From: an uncultured Bacteroidota bacterium
Lineage (GTDB): Bacteria; Bacteroidota; Bacteroidia; UKL13-3
NCBI GenBank assembly: GCA_903898215.1
Contig: CAIUEQ010000248.1
Coordinates: 1-6,402 of the forward strand
Direction of reading: 5' to 3'
Length of the DNA stretch: 6,402 bases
The translations under genes were made by a program, and so were the position numbers. Below the pieces are notes generated by a model. It was not told the origin of the DNA. It saw nothing but the letters and a program-made list of their open reading frames with translations, and ran no database searches. Positions 1 through 6,299 of the stretch are shown here, piece after piece. Each line of letters begins with the position of its first letter. Position 1 is the stretch's first letter.

Positions 1-906
1 AGGAATTTCTTTTCCTTTTTCAGATAAGCCTTTACAGTAAGTATCGAAAAGTTCATTTAAAATTTCTTTTCGTTTTACTTTAAACTCTTCCAAAATTGGA
101 CCCATTAAATATCCATCACTTGCGAAAGCATGGCCACCACAATTTAATCCAGATTCTATTCTAAATTCTGAAACCCAAATACCTTTTTTTGCTAAATATT
201 TTCCTTGAATAAGTGCCGATCGGTAGTCACTAACTTTAATAGTGATTTTTTTATGAAATGTGTTATTTGTTTTTTCGTAAAACTGTTCAAGTCTTTCTAA
301 ATAGCTATATAATCTAGGATTCAGACCTGCGGAGAATATTATAGATGAGTTTTTTAAATCACTGTTAGCATACCCTCTTAAAGAAGCCACAGCATCAGAA
401 CCATCTTCAACTATTTGTCCGTTTTTATCAAATTGGTTTCTGTCAGGCTTTGTCATAATATTTACATCGATGCAGCCTGGTTGCATTTCAAATAACAATG
501 TTTTTTGTATTTCTTTTTTTAATTTATCATCATCAGTATCCGTCATCAATAAATAAAGTTGTTTTAATTTATTGTTGTCTGGTAGCATTTCAAAGTATTG
601 AATCAATTCAGAACCTTTCTCGAATGCTGAAGCTTTTAATTTTTCAAATTGCTCATGAACAATCTTATTCATAAGATTTAAATATGCTGTAACGCGTTTT
701 GCACGGAAATCAGGTTCTTTAGAAAGTATCGGAACGAAATGTTCTTTTTGTTGTTGATGATAATATTCTCTCATACGCTCGATGAGAGAATCTTCAATGA
801 TTGAAACAACCGAAGAAATACCAAATCGTGCTACCTTAATTGGCGAATCAATTGTATATGATAGGCCCATTACAGGAATATGAAAAGTGTGTGTTTTATT
901 TGTCAT
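1..906 (-). CDS. Conserved-looking protein of unrecognised family, 3' part missing
   Basis: This reading frame has 302 codons, starts at the ATG at 904-906 and stays open to the left edge, so the C-terminus is outside the window. An in-frame TAG at 928-930 lies just upstream, and no other start is nearer that stop. The product looks soluble: no signal peptide or membrane segment is seen. It begins with a hydrophobic, glycine-containing stretch (VMGLSYTIDSPIKVARFGIS, residues 12-31) followed by SVVSIIED. A charged helical middle comes next. Residues around 175-285 carry more ordered motifs: FSAGLNPRLYSYLE, IKVSDYRSALIQGKYLAKKG and ESGLNCGGHAFASDGYLMGP. Alternating beta-strand and helix patterns with Gly-rich turns would suit a TIM-barrel or flavin-type enzyme, and the CGGH segment faintly recalls the AGGH motif of nitronate monooxygenases. 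That is a weak inference and I assign no function. Codon use and composition match the neighbouring genes. It lies 94 nt downstream of recN and has its own candidate promoter. Confidence 0.85.
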   Translation of the reverse strand, partial: MTNKTHTFHIPVMGLSYTIDSPIKVARFGISSVVSIIEDSLIERMREYYHQQQKEHFVPILSKEPDFRAKRVTAYLNLMNKIVHEQFEKLKASAFEKGSELIQYFEMLPDNNKLKQLYLLMTDTDDDKLKKEIQKTLLFEMQPGCIDVNIMTKPDRNQFDKNGQIVEDGSDAVASLRGYANSDLKNSSIIFSAGLNPRLYSYLERLEQFYEKTNNTFHKKITIKVSDYRSALIQGKYLAKKGIWVSEFRIESGLNCGGHAFASDGYLMGPILEEFKVKRKEILNELFDTYCKGLSEKGKEIP

Positions 907-930
907 GCTATCTTTTTTATGAGATTTCTA

Positions 931-938
931 CAAATATA
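931..938 (-). promoter_or_regulatory. Candidate -7 promoter box for the left-edge gene
   Basis: On the minus strand this reads TATATTTG, a full match to the Bacteroidota -7 consensus TAnnTTTG. It ends 24 nt before the ATG at 906, which would give a short leader of about 18 nt. The -33 element is not convincing: candidate TTG triplets lie 15 nt (954-956) and 25 nt (TTTG at 964-967) upstream, both outside the usual spacing of about 17-23 nt. The site lies in the 94-nt gap after recN, so the left-edge gene may be transcribed on its own as well as by read-through. Confidence 0.4.
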
Positions 939-1000
939 TAGAAAATATAGACTCAATAACTGTCAAAAATCTTGGTTGACTAATAAAATGGACCTAACTG

Positions 1001-2662
1001 TTATTTAGAAACCAATTCTTTTGCTGCTTCTATTACTTTTTCGGAAGGGTTTTCTCCATGAAGCATTCGTGCAATTTCATTGACATGCTCATCTGAATTT
1101 AGCTTTTTGATATAGGTTTTTGTTGAAGTTTTATCACTTGTTTTAAAGACATAAAAATGGGCATCAGCTTTACCTGCAATTTGAGGTAAATGAGTTATTG
1201 CTATTACTTGATGTTTAGCTGCATGTTGTTTCATTACCTGTGAAACTTTTAACGCTGCTTCGCCAGAAATTCCAGTATCTATTTCATCAAAAACAATACT
1301 TGGTAAAGCAACTTTATCACTAATTAATGATTTGATACATAACATTAATCGGCTTAACTCACCACCAGAAGCAACTTTGTTTATTGGCATTAACGGTGAA
1401 CCATTATTGGCTGAGAATAATAAATTGATCGAATCTATTCCATTTGTATTGAATTCTTCTGGAGAAATAACCTGGTTATCAATTTTTATTTTAGCGTCAG
1501 GCATTTGTACTTGCTTAAGCAATTCATTAATCTCTTTTTCGATGGTAGGAATCGTTTTATTTCTTTTCTCAGATAAAGATTTTGATTGTTTAATGAGTTG
1601 AGTTTTTTGTTTGTTTAATTCAATATGTTTTAACTCAATTTCCTTTTGTAAACTACCTAATTCGTTCAAATCAGATTGTAGTTTTTCCTTCAAAAGAATT
1701 AGTTCTTCATTACTATTCAAATGATGTTTTTTTTGTAATCCGAACAATAATTGCAATCTGGTTTCAAGCTTTAATAATTCATCAGGATTAGATTGAGTGT
1801 TCTCATAAATAATCGAAAGTTCTGAAGAAATATCTTTAAGTTCAATAATAATTGATTCTAATCTTTTGGTGAGTTCTTGAAGTTGTTCGAAATGTTTTGC
1901 CGCAGGTTGAATGATGGAAATGATATTTCTTAACTGATCAACAATTGATGAATCATCAACATCTAACAAGCGATTGGCAGTTCCTGCAGCTTGTTGAATG
2001 TTTTCTGAATTGCTGTAAATTTCAATATTTTTTTCCAAATCATTCTGTTCATTTGAAACAATATTTGCTTCAATTAATTCATTCAATTGAAATAGAAAAT
2101 AGTCTTCATCTTTTCGAGATTTTTTTTCTGATTCAATCAGGTTGAACAATTCTTTTTCGGTTGATTTATATTCAGTGTAATTTTTTTTGTAAAGCTGGAA
2201 AATATCATCTGTGTCAGCAATAGAATCTACAATCGACAATTGAAATGCACCGTCATTTAACTCAAGAGTTTGATGCTGAGAAACAATTTCGATAAGTTGT
2301 ATTCCGAGTTCTTTTAACTGAGTAAGATTAACAGGTGTATCGTTTATAAATGATCTCGATTTTCCACTCGTACTAATTTCTCTTCGGATGATACAAGTAG
2401 TATCATAATCTAATCCGTTTTCTTCAAAATAAGGTTTGAGTTTGTAATTTGAAATATTAAAGGTCCCTTCAACAACACATTTATCATTCACGTTCATCAA
2501 GGCTTTTAAGTCGGCACGACCACCGAGAATTAATCCCAATGCTCCCATCAGAATAGATTTACCCGCACCTGTCTCTCCAGTAATAATATTTAATTTTTCA
2601 TCAAAATAAATATCAACACTGCTGATAATAGCATAATTAGAAATGTGTAATTGGACTAACAA
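1001..2662 (-). CDS. recN: DNA repair protein RecN (SMC-like ATPase)
   Basis: RecN is a cytoplasmic SMC-family ATPase that helps hold and repair broken DNA in recombinational double-strand break repair. The 553-residue product has the length typical of the family. The N-terminal ATPase half carries Walker A GETGAGKS at residues 29-36 and the Q-loop-like SQHQ at 128-131. Residues about 155-400 are a long Lys/Glu-rich coiled-coil region. The C-terminal half has the ABC signature SGGELSR (432-438), Walker B IVFDEID (456-462), the following TGIS, and the H-loop region THLPQIA (490-496). All key ATPase motifs are present. The start is a TTG at 2660-2662. It is supported because the resulting N-terminus (LVQLHISNYAI) aligns with the family start as I remember it from E. 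coli (MLAQLTISNFAI). No ATG lies between it and the in-frame stop at 2681-2683. The gene is 135 nt downstream of the hydrolase and is probably unrelated to PHA metabolism. Confidence 0.97.
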   Translation of the reverse strand: MLVQLHISNYAIISSVDIYFDEKLNIITGETGAGKSILMGALGLILGGRADLKALMNVNDKCVVEGTFNISNYKLKPYFEENGLDYDTTCIIRREISTSGKSRSFINDTPVNLTQLKELGIQLIEIVSQHQTLELNDGAFQLSIVDSIADTDDIFQLYKKNYTEYKSTEKELFNLIESEKKSRKDEDYFLFQLNELIEANIVSNEQNDLEKNIEIYSNSENIQQAAGTANRLLDVDDSSIVDQLRNIISIIQPAAKHFEQLQELTKRLESIIIELKDISSELSIIYENTQSNPDELLKLETRLQLLFGLQKKHHLNSNEELILLKEKLQSDLNELGSLQKEIELKHIELNKQKTQLIKQSKSLSEKRNKTIPTIEKEINELLKQVQMPDAKIKIDNQVISPEEFNTNGIDSINLLFSANNGSPLMPINKVASGGELSRLMLCIKSLISDKVALPSIVFDEIDTGISGEAALKVSQVMKQHAAKHQVIAITHLPQIAGKADAHFYVFKTSDKTSTKTYIKKLNSDEHVNEIARMLHGENPSEKVIEAAKELVSK

Positions 2663-2764
2663 GTTTTTAAGTTTTAATTGTTACGAATTACGATGTAAAT
2701 TAGTATTTGAGCAATAGATGTTAAAGAAAAATGCTAACAAATATTTTTTGAATATGTTGAGGCT

Positions 2765-2791
2765 ATCTTAAATGTAAATAATATTTAAGAT
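2765..2791 (-). repeat. AT-rich inverted repeat after the hydrolase gene (possible weak terminator)
   Basis: The arms ATCTTAAAT (2765-2773) and ATTTAAGAT (2783-2791) are perfect 9-bp inverted copies around a 9-nt loop. The repeat begins 6 nt past the hydrolase stop codon, where a terminator would be expected. The stem is nearly all A-T, and no T-run follows it on the minus strand, so intrinsic termination would be weak. It could instead be a protein-binding site in the recN leader. The rest of the gap (2663-2764) holds no clear promoter. The only other pattern there is a 7-bp tandem near-repeat, TTACGAA/TTACGAT, at 2681-2694. Confidence 0.45.
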
Positions 2792-2797
2792 TAGTGA

Positions 2798-3658
2798 TTA
2801 TTTAACCCAGTTTCTAATCGCAGCGTTTACTTCTGCAAATTTTTCAATTTGAACAAAATGACCTGCATCTTTTATTTTTATATATGTTGAATTTGGTATT
2901 ACCGAACAAGCACTTTTAGCAATACTTTCAGGGTCCTCATTATAATGAATTAGTCTGTTTGGGACAAGTTGGTCTTTTTCTCCAAATAGAATTAATGTTG
3001 GTGTACTTATGCTAGGAAGAAATTGTTTCACTTGCTCATTTAACATTCCATTAATCGAAGCAATGCTCATTTCTTTAAATGCCTTTATTTTGTTGATTTT
3101 TAATATCTTTTTTAAGTCTTTGATGATGTTTGAACTTTCGTTTTGTGATGCATAAAAACTTTGTTTTATAGTGTTTTCTAAATGAAATTCATCTGAATAA
3201 AAGTAGTCTCCAATACTCATCGTATGTTGCATCATCATTACTTCGTGCTGATTAAAATATTCTAATCCGGCCGAAGCAACCAAAATCATTTTTTCAATTA
3301 ATGTAGGATGTCGTAATGCGATAATAATTGAAATTTGCCCACCCATTGAATGCCCACAAAGAATCACATTTTTAAGTTTCATTTTTTCGATGAACTTTAC
3401 GATACATTCGGCATAAAAAAACATCGTATAAGGGAATTCACCTCTTGATGATAAACCGTTTCCGGGAAGGTCAATTGCAATGCAACGAAAGTCTTTTTTT
3501 AGTTCATCAATTTGGTTTTTCCAAACCGGAAAATAATTTGCTAATCCGTGAATAAATAAAATTGTTTTATCACCATTTCCTTCATCGCAATATGCAATAT
3601 CAACACCTTCATGGATTGAAATATTTTTAACTTCAAACGGATATTTTATCTGATGCAT
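2798..3658 (-). CDS. Alpha/beta-fold hydrolase, substrate unknown
   Basis: This 286-residue protein has the standard layout of a single-domain alpha/beta hydrolase of the esterase/lipase type. The oxyanion-hole segment FIHGLANY is at residues 35-42. The nucleophile elbow GHSMGG at 102-107 places the catalytic Ser at 104. GEKDQLVP at 226-233 gives the acid Asp229, and DAGHFVQIE at 264-272 gives His267, so the triad is complete. The segment between about 130 and 215 would form the lid that sets substrate choice. No signal peptide is seen, so it is probably cytoplasmic. The start is the only ATG after the in-frame stop at 3671-3673. The gene lies 88 nt downstream of phaC on the same strand, separated from it by a palindromic hairpin. 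Intracellular PHA depolymerases of the Pseudomonas type have a similar fold and length, so a role in PHA or oligomer hydrolysis is conceivable. This rests on position only; general esterase, or C-C or haloalkane hydrolase activities fit equally well. Confidence 0.92.
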   Translation of the reverse strand: MHQIKYPFEVKNISIHEGVDIAYCDEGNGDKTILFIHGLANYFPVWKNQIDELKKDFRCIAIDLPGNGLSSRGEFPYTMFFYAECIVKFIEKMKLKNVILCGHSMGGQISIIIALRHPTLIEKMILVASAGLEYFNQHEVMMMQHTMSIGDYFYSDEFHLENTIKQSFYASQNESSNIIKDLKKILKINKIKAFKEMSIASINGMLNEQVKQFLPSISTPTLILFGEKDQLVPNRLIHYNEDPESIAKSACSVIPNSTYIKIKDAGHFVQIEKFAEVNAAIRNWVK

Positions 3659-3688
3659 CTGGCAGCTTTTTTAAACGGCTATAAAAAC

Positions 3689-3716
3689 GTAGAGACGCTG
3701 CATGCAACGTCTCTAC
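3689..3716 (-). terminator. 28-bp near-perfect palindrome, probable phaC terminator
   Basis: The arms GTAGAGACG (3689-3697) and CGTCTCTAC (3708-3716) are exact inverted copies, and the centre TGCATGCA is itself palindromic. Only one base pair in the whole 28 bp (C3698 against A3707) breaks the symmetry. It starts 30 nt past the phaC stop. On the minus strand the stem is followed by GTTTTTAT, which suits an intrinsic terminator. From memory, palindromes with GTAGAGACG arms occur as dispersed repeats in several bacterial genomes, so this may be a copy of a mobile short palindromic repeat reused as a terminator. I cannot count copies from this window. Confidence 0.65.
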
Positions 3717-3746
3717 CAATAAAATGATAATATTTATTTTAAAAAA

Positions 3747-4799
3747 CTAGGATCTTTCCATCACCCATTTCACAACTGTTGGGGCTAGTTCTTTTTGTGA
3801 TTTACTTCCAACAAAAACACCTATATGTCCACCATGAAATGCAATATCACTTTTATCTTTTGAACCTATTACTTTGTTGATTGGTGTGGTTGAACTGTTT
3901 GGTATGATGGTATCTTCGGTTGCATAAATATTTAAAAAAGGCATCGTGATTTTTTTAAGGTCAACTTTATATTTACCTAATTCAAATTCACCTTTGATAA
4001 GTTTGTTGTCTCTCCATAGATCTTTGATATATTTTCTAAACATTTCACCTGCAAGATCCGGAGTATCATTTTTCCATTTTTCCATTCTAAGAAAATTGGT
4101 AAGTTTTGCCTCATCATCCATCATACCTGGAAGTCCTAGAAATTTCGAAACTTCTGCACTTGGTTTTAACATGCCAAAACCATCGTTAATCATTTTAGAA
4201 GGAATAATACCCATTGTATCAACCATTGCATCTACATCAATATCTTTTGTCCATTTATATAACATGCATTCGTTACCCGAGAAATCAAATGGTGCAACAT
4301 AGGTTGTTAATGTTTGTAATTTTTCAGGGTAAATTGCAGCATAAATTGCGCTGAAAGTTCCTCCTTGACAAATGCCCATTTTATGAATTTTATTGTTACC
4401 TGTTGACTTACGAATAAAGTCAACGGCATCATTCATAAAACCTAAAATGTAATCTTCCATTGTTAAGTAACGATGTTGTTTTTGAGGATAACCCCAATCC
4501 ATAAGATAAACATCCAAACCAAGGTCTAAAAACTTTTTCATTAAACTTCTATCTGGTTGCAAATCCAAAACATCATGGCGATTCATCATTGCAAATGAAA
4601 CCAAAACAGGTATTTTACAAGTTGCCGGTGTTTCGCGTTTATAATGATAGAGTTTTACTAAATCACTTTGCCAAACTAAATCTTTGGGAGTTGTAGCAAC
4701 TTCAACATCCTCTATTCTATTTAAAATTTCAAAACCTTTTATTAATCTTTCGCTGGTTTTGGTCATTTCTTCCATTATTCCGCCTGTTGTCATGTTCAT
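3747..4799 (-). CDS. phaC: Class III polyhydroxyalkanoate synthase, catalytic subunit PhaC
   Basis: PhaC polymerises (R)-3-hydroxyacyl-CoA into PHA at the surface of storage granules, releasing CoA. At 350 residues it has the length of class III synthases (about 355), not the roughly 560-600 of class I and II. The PHA synthase box GICQGG at 142-147 supplies the nucleophile Cys144 in place of the lipase Ser. ATEDTIIP gives Asp296 and GGHIGVFV gives His325, completing the Cys-Asp-His triad. Other family hallmarks are LDLQPDRS (78-85), DVYLMDWGYP (96-105) and LTMEDYI (112-118). The stop is TAG. The start used is the first ATG (4797-4799), but ATGs at codons 3, 9 and 12 are alternatives. The ninth (4773-4775) is preceded by GGCGGA with a good spacing, and the first has no Shine-Dalgarno sequence. 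The gene lies 95 nt after phaE, with a terminator hairpin in the gap and only about 30 nt between hairpin and start. Its mRNA therefore probably comes from read-through of the phaE transcript. Confidence 0.95.
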   Translation of the reverse strand: MNMTTGGIMEEMTKTSERLIKGFEILNRIEDVEVATTPKDLVWQSDLVKLYHYKRETPATCKIPVLVSFAMMNRHDVLDLQPDRSLMKKFLDLGLDVYLMDWGYPQKQHRYLTMEDYILGFMNDAVDFIRKSTGNNKIHKMGICQGGTFSAIYAAIYPEKLQTLTTYVAPFDFSGNECMLYKWTKDIDVDAMVDTMGIIPSKMINDGFGMLKPSAEVSKFLGLPGMMDDEAKLTNFLRMEKWKNDTPDLAGEMFRKYIKDLWRDNKLIKGEFELGKYKVDLKKITMPFLNIYATEDTIIPNSSTTPINKVIGSKDKSDIAFHGGHIGVFVGSKSQKELAPTVVKWVMERS

Positions 4800-4830
4800 A
4801 TTTTTCTTTTTAGGTTTTACGCTGATAACT

Positions 4831-4879
4831 AAAAAGCCACAAATTCAATCCTAATATTAGGAAGAATTTTGTGGCTTTT
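4831..4879 (-). terminator. Strong hairpin terminator/attenuator between phaE and phaC
   Basis: The outer arms AAAAGCCACAAA (4832-4843) and TTTGTGGCTTTT (4868-4879) pair over 12 bp. TTC (4844-4846) with GAA (4864-4866) continues the stem after a one-base bulge. The tip is a 12-bp palindrome, CCTAATATTAGG (4850-4861). On the minus strand the stem ends in GTGGC followed by five T's, a classical intrinsic terminator. The A-run on the other side makes it potentially bidirectional. It begins 15 nt after the phaE stop. As phaC starts just downstream with no room for a separate promoter, it probably acts as a partial terminator that lowers phaC expression relative to phaE. Confidence 0.88.
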
Positions 4880-4894
4880 CAAAATGTGAGCTAA

Positions 4895-6205
4895 TTATGA
4901 GTTTTTAGACACTTTTTTTGCTACTGGTTTAGTTTCAGTAACTGAGGTAGCAGGAGTGTTCATCATGGAATTGTTATCAATTTGTTTTTCTAAAACATTG
5001 ATACGTTTTTTTAATTCATAAACGGTTTTGTATAACTCATCCATTTCTGTACGGTTAATTAATGGAAGGTTTTCCATTGCTTTTTCCATTTGAAGATTGA
5101 TTTTTTGTTTCAACTTCATTCCAAATGAATTTAATTCTGATTGCATTTTTGAATATTCATCAGTCTTAAATAGTTCCACAAAGTTCTTATCGTTAGTGCT
5201 TAACCATTCGTTGTAAATATTTTTAAAATCACTAACATCTTCGCCATTACGAACTTTATTTGAAATTGAATTTGCTACATCTTCAATTGCTTTCAAACCA
5301 GTTGCATACATCATGTATTGCATTTGGTTGTTTTTTATATTAAAGATATTGAATTCGTTTGCTAATTCGCTCATTGTTTCGATGCTTTGTTTTGCTGAAC
5401 TATCAGGCATTAACTTCATCAAAGGAGATACACTACTGTTAATTTTTGCGTTGATATTATTGTAGTTTGAAAAAAGTTGAGAGAACATATCATTGCTATT
5501 TGGCATGTTAAACATGTTTTTCATTTTATTAAACATTTCTTTGTTTGAATCTACCATTTTATACATGTTAGCTTTAGCTTCTTCGCTCATGTTTTTCATA
5601 AAATCAGGTTGTATGTTAAACATTTTGTCCATCATGTCTTTAAACAATGGTGCATTAAATTGCTCTTTAAATGAATCAAGTGTAAAAGTTTTATCTTGAA
5701 TAGATTTGAACATTGGCATCCAAAGTTCAAAAGATTTAACATACATATCAGCGTTGTTAAACATTCCTGAGAAAGCTTCTTTGCCACTACCCGCATTCAT
5801 GTTTTTCATCATTTCGCTGTAAGTATTTTTCATCGAACCTGACCAGCTATTTAACATATTTAACATGTTGTCATAATTGTTTTTCATATCGCCATTCAAA
5901 TTCATGTTGTTTGCAAATGGATTATTATTTGGAAACATAGTTTTAGCTGCTTCCATTTGATTGTTCATCCATGTGTTAAAAAATTCCATTGGATTAGTTG
6001 CATTTTGGCTGTCAACTTTATTCTGATTAAAGAAAGACATTTGTGAGTCGTACCATTTTTTGAAAATGTCAGAATCTACCATATTCGGGATATTAGTGGT
6101 AAATAAATCCTTTTTCATTTTTTCTGAAGCGTTTGTCAAATTTTCTACAGCTTGTTTTTGCATTTCAGCCATAGTTTCGAATAGGTTTTTAGTGTTGTTT
6201 TCCAT
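4895..6205 (-). CDS. phaE: Class III PHA synthase subunit PhaE, long Met/Asn-rich form
   Basis: PhaE is the non-catalytic partner that class III PhaC needs for full activity, and it is related in style to granule-coating phasins. The C-terminal part carries the recognisable PhaE signature: a Trp-containing helix (NEWLSTNDKNFVELF, 332-346), then EYSKMQSEL, then NLPLINRTEMDELY (379-392), leading into a short coiled coil with regular hydrophobic spacing (ELKKRINVLEKQI, 397-409). The N-terminus (1-40) is a phasin-like amphipathic helix. The middle (about 65-275) is low complexity: by hand count Met is about 47 and Asn about 66 of 436 residues, with no cysteine, and MKNM occurs three times. The tail after 411 is polar and lysine-rich (KPVAKKVSKNS), like phasin tails. 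At 436 residues it is longer than the PhaE proteins I know (about 350-380). No signal peptide is present. The ATG at 6203-6205 has an AT-rich, Shine-Dalgarno-free leader, usual for Bacteroidota. An outright phasin is the main alternative, but the C-terminal motif and the phaC neighbour favour PhaE. Confidence 0.88.
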   Translation of the reverse strand: MENNTKNLFETMAEMQKQAVENLTNASEKMKKDLFTTNIPNMVDSDIFKKWYDSQMSFFNQNKVDSQNATNPMEFFNTWMNNQMEAAKTMFPNNNPFANNMNLNGDMKNNYDNMLNMLNSWSGSMKNTYSEMMKNMNAGSGKEAFSGMFNNADMYVKSFELWMPMFKSIQDKTFTLDSFKEQFNAPLFKDMMDKMFNIQPDFMKNMSEEAKANMYKMVDSNKEMFNKMKNMFNMPNSNDMFSQLFSNYNNINAKINSSVSPLMKLMPDSSAKQSIETMSELANEFNIFNIKNNQMQYMMYATGLKAIEDVANSISNKVRNGEDVSDFKNIYNEWLSTNDKNFVELFKTDEYSKMQSELNSFGMKLKQKINLQMEKAMENLPLINRTEMDELYKTVYELKKRINVLEKQIDNNSMMNTPATSVTETKPVAKKVSKNS

Positions 6206-6241
6206 ATTGTTAAAATTTATGTATTATTGTCTTAAATATTT

Positions 6242-6264
6242 CTTTAGAAGAATCCTCCTAAAAG
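6242..6264 (-). promoter_or_regulatory. 5'-leader hairpin of phaE containing AGGAGG
   Basis: On the minus strand TTAGGAG and CTTCTAA can pair around a GATT loop. The stem extends to about 10 bp if G-U pairs are allowed. It includes a perfect AGGAGG (complement of 6254-6259), yet that lies 48 nt before the phaE ATG, too far to be its ribosome-binding site. With the promoter predicted at 6271-6299, the hairpin would sit almost at the 5' end of the mRNA, where such structures can protect a message from decay. Function is inference. Confidence 0.4.
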
Positions 6265-6270
6265 CGGGCG

Positions 6271-6299
6271 CAAAATTAATTAAATATTTTACTTCACAA
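6271..6299 (-). promoter_or_regulatory. Bacteroidota-type promoter of phaE(-phaC)
   Basis: The minus strand shows TTG (complement of 6297-6299), an 18-nt spacer, and TAATTTTG (complement of 6271-6278). This fits both the -7 consensus TAnnTTTG and the usual 17-23 nt distance to the -33 TTG. Transcription would begin near 6266 and give a leader of about 60 nt. The position upstream of the first gene of the PHA locus supports the call. No sigma-54 site or clear operator is seen. Confidence 0.62.

Noticed and set aside
1332..1601. 89-codon plus-strand reading frame inside recN
   Set aside because: It lies fully antisense to the conserved C-terminal ATPase half of recN, and its product resembles no known domain. 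The same reasoning removes the other plus-strand frames at 1945, 3946, 5493 and 6060.
2738..2745. AATATTTG on the minus strand as a -7 promoter box for recN
   Set aside because: It misses the first base of TAnnTTTG and has no TTG at the required distance upstream.
4895..6205. MKNM-encoding 12-nt repeats as a mobile or CRISPR-like repeat
   Set aside because: The three copies are in frame within a Met/Asn-rich protein, have unequal spacing (75 and 210 nt), and are explained by low-complexity coding.
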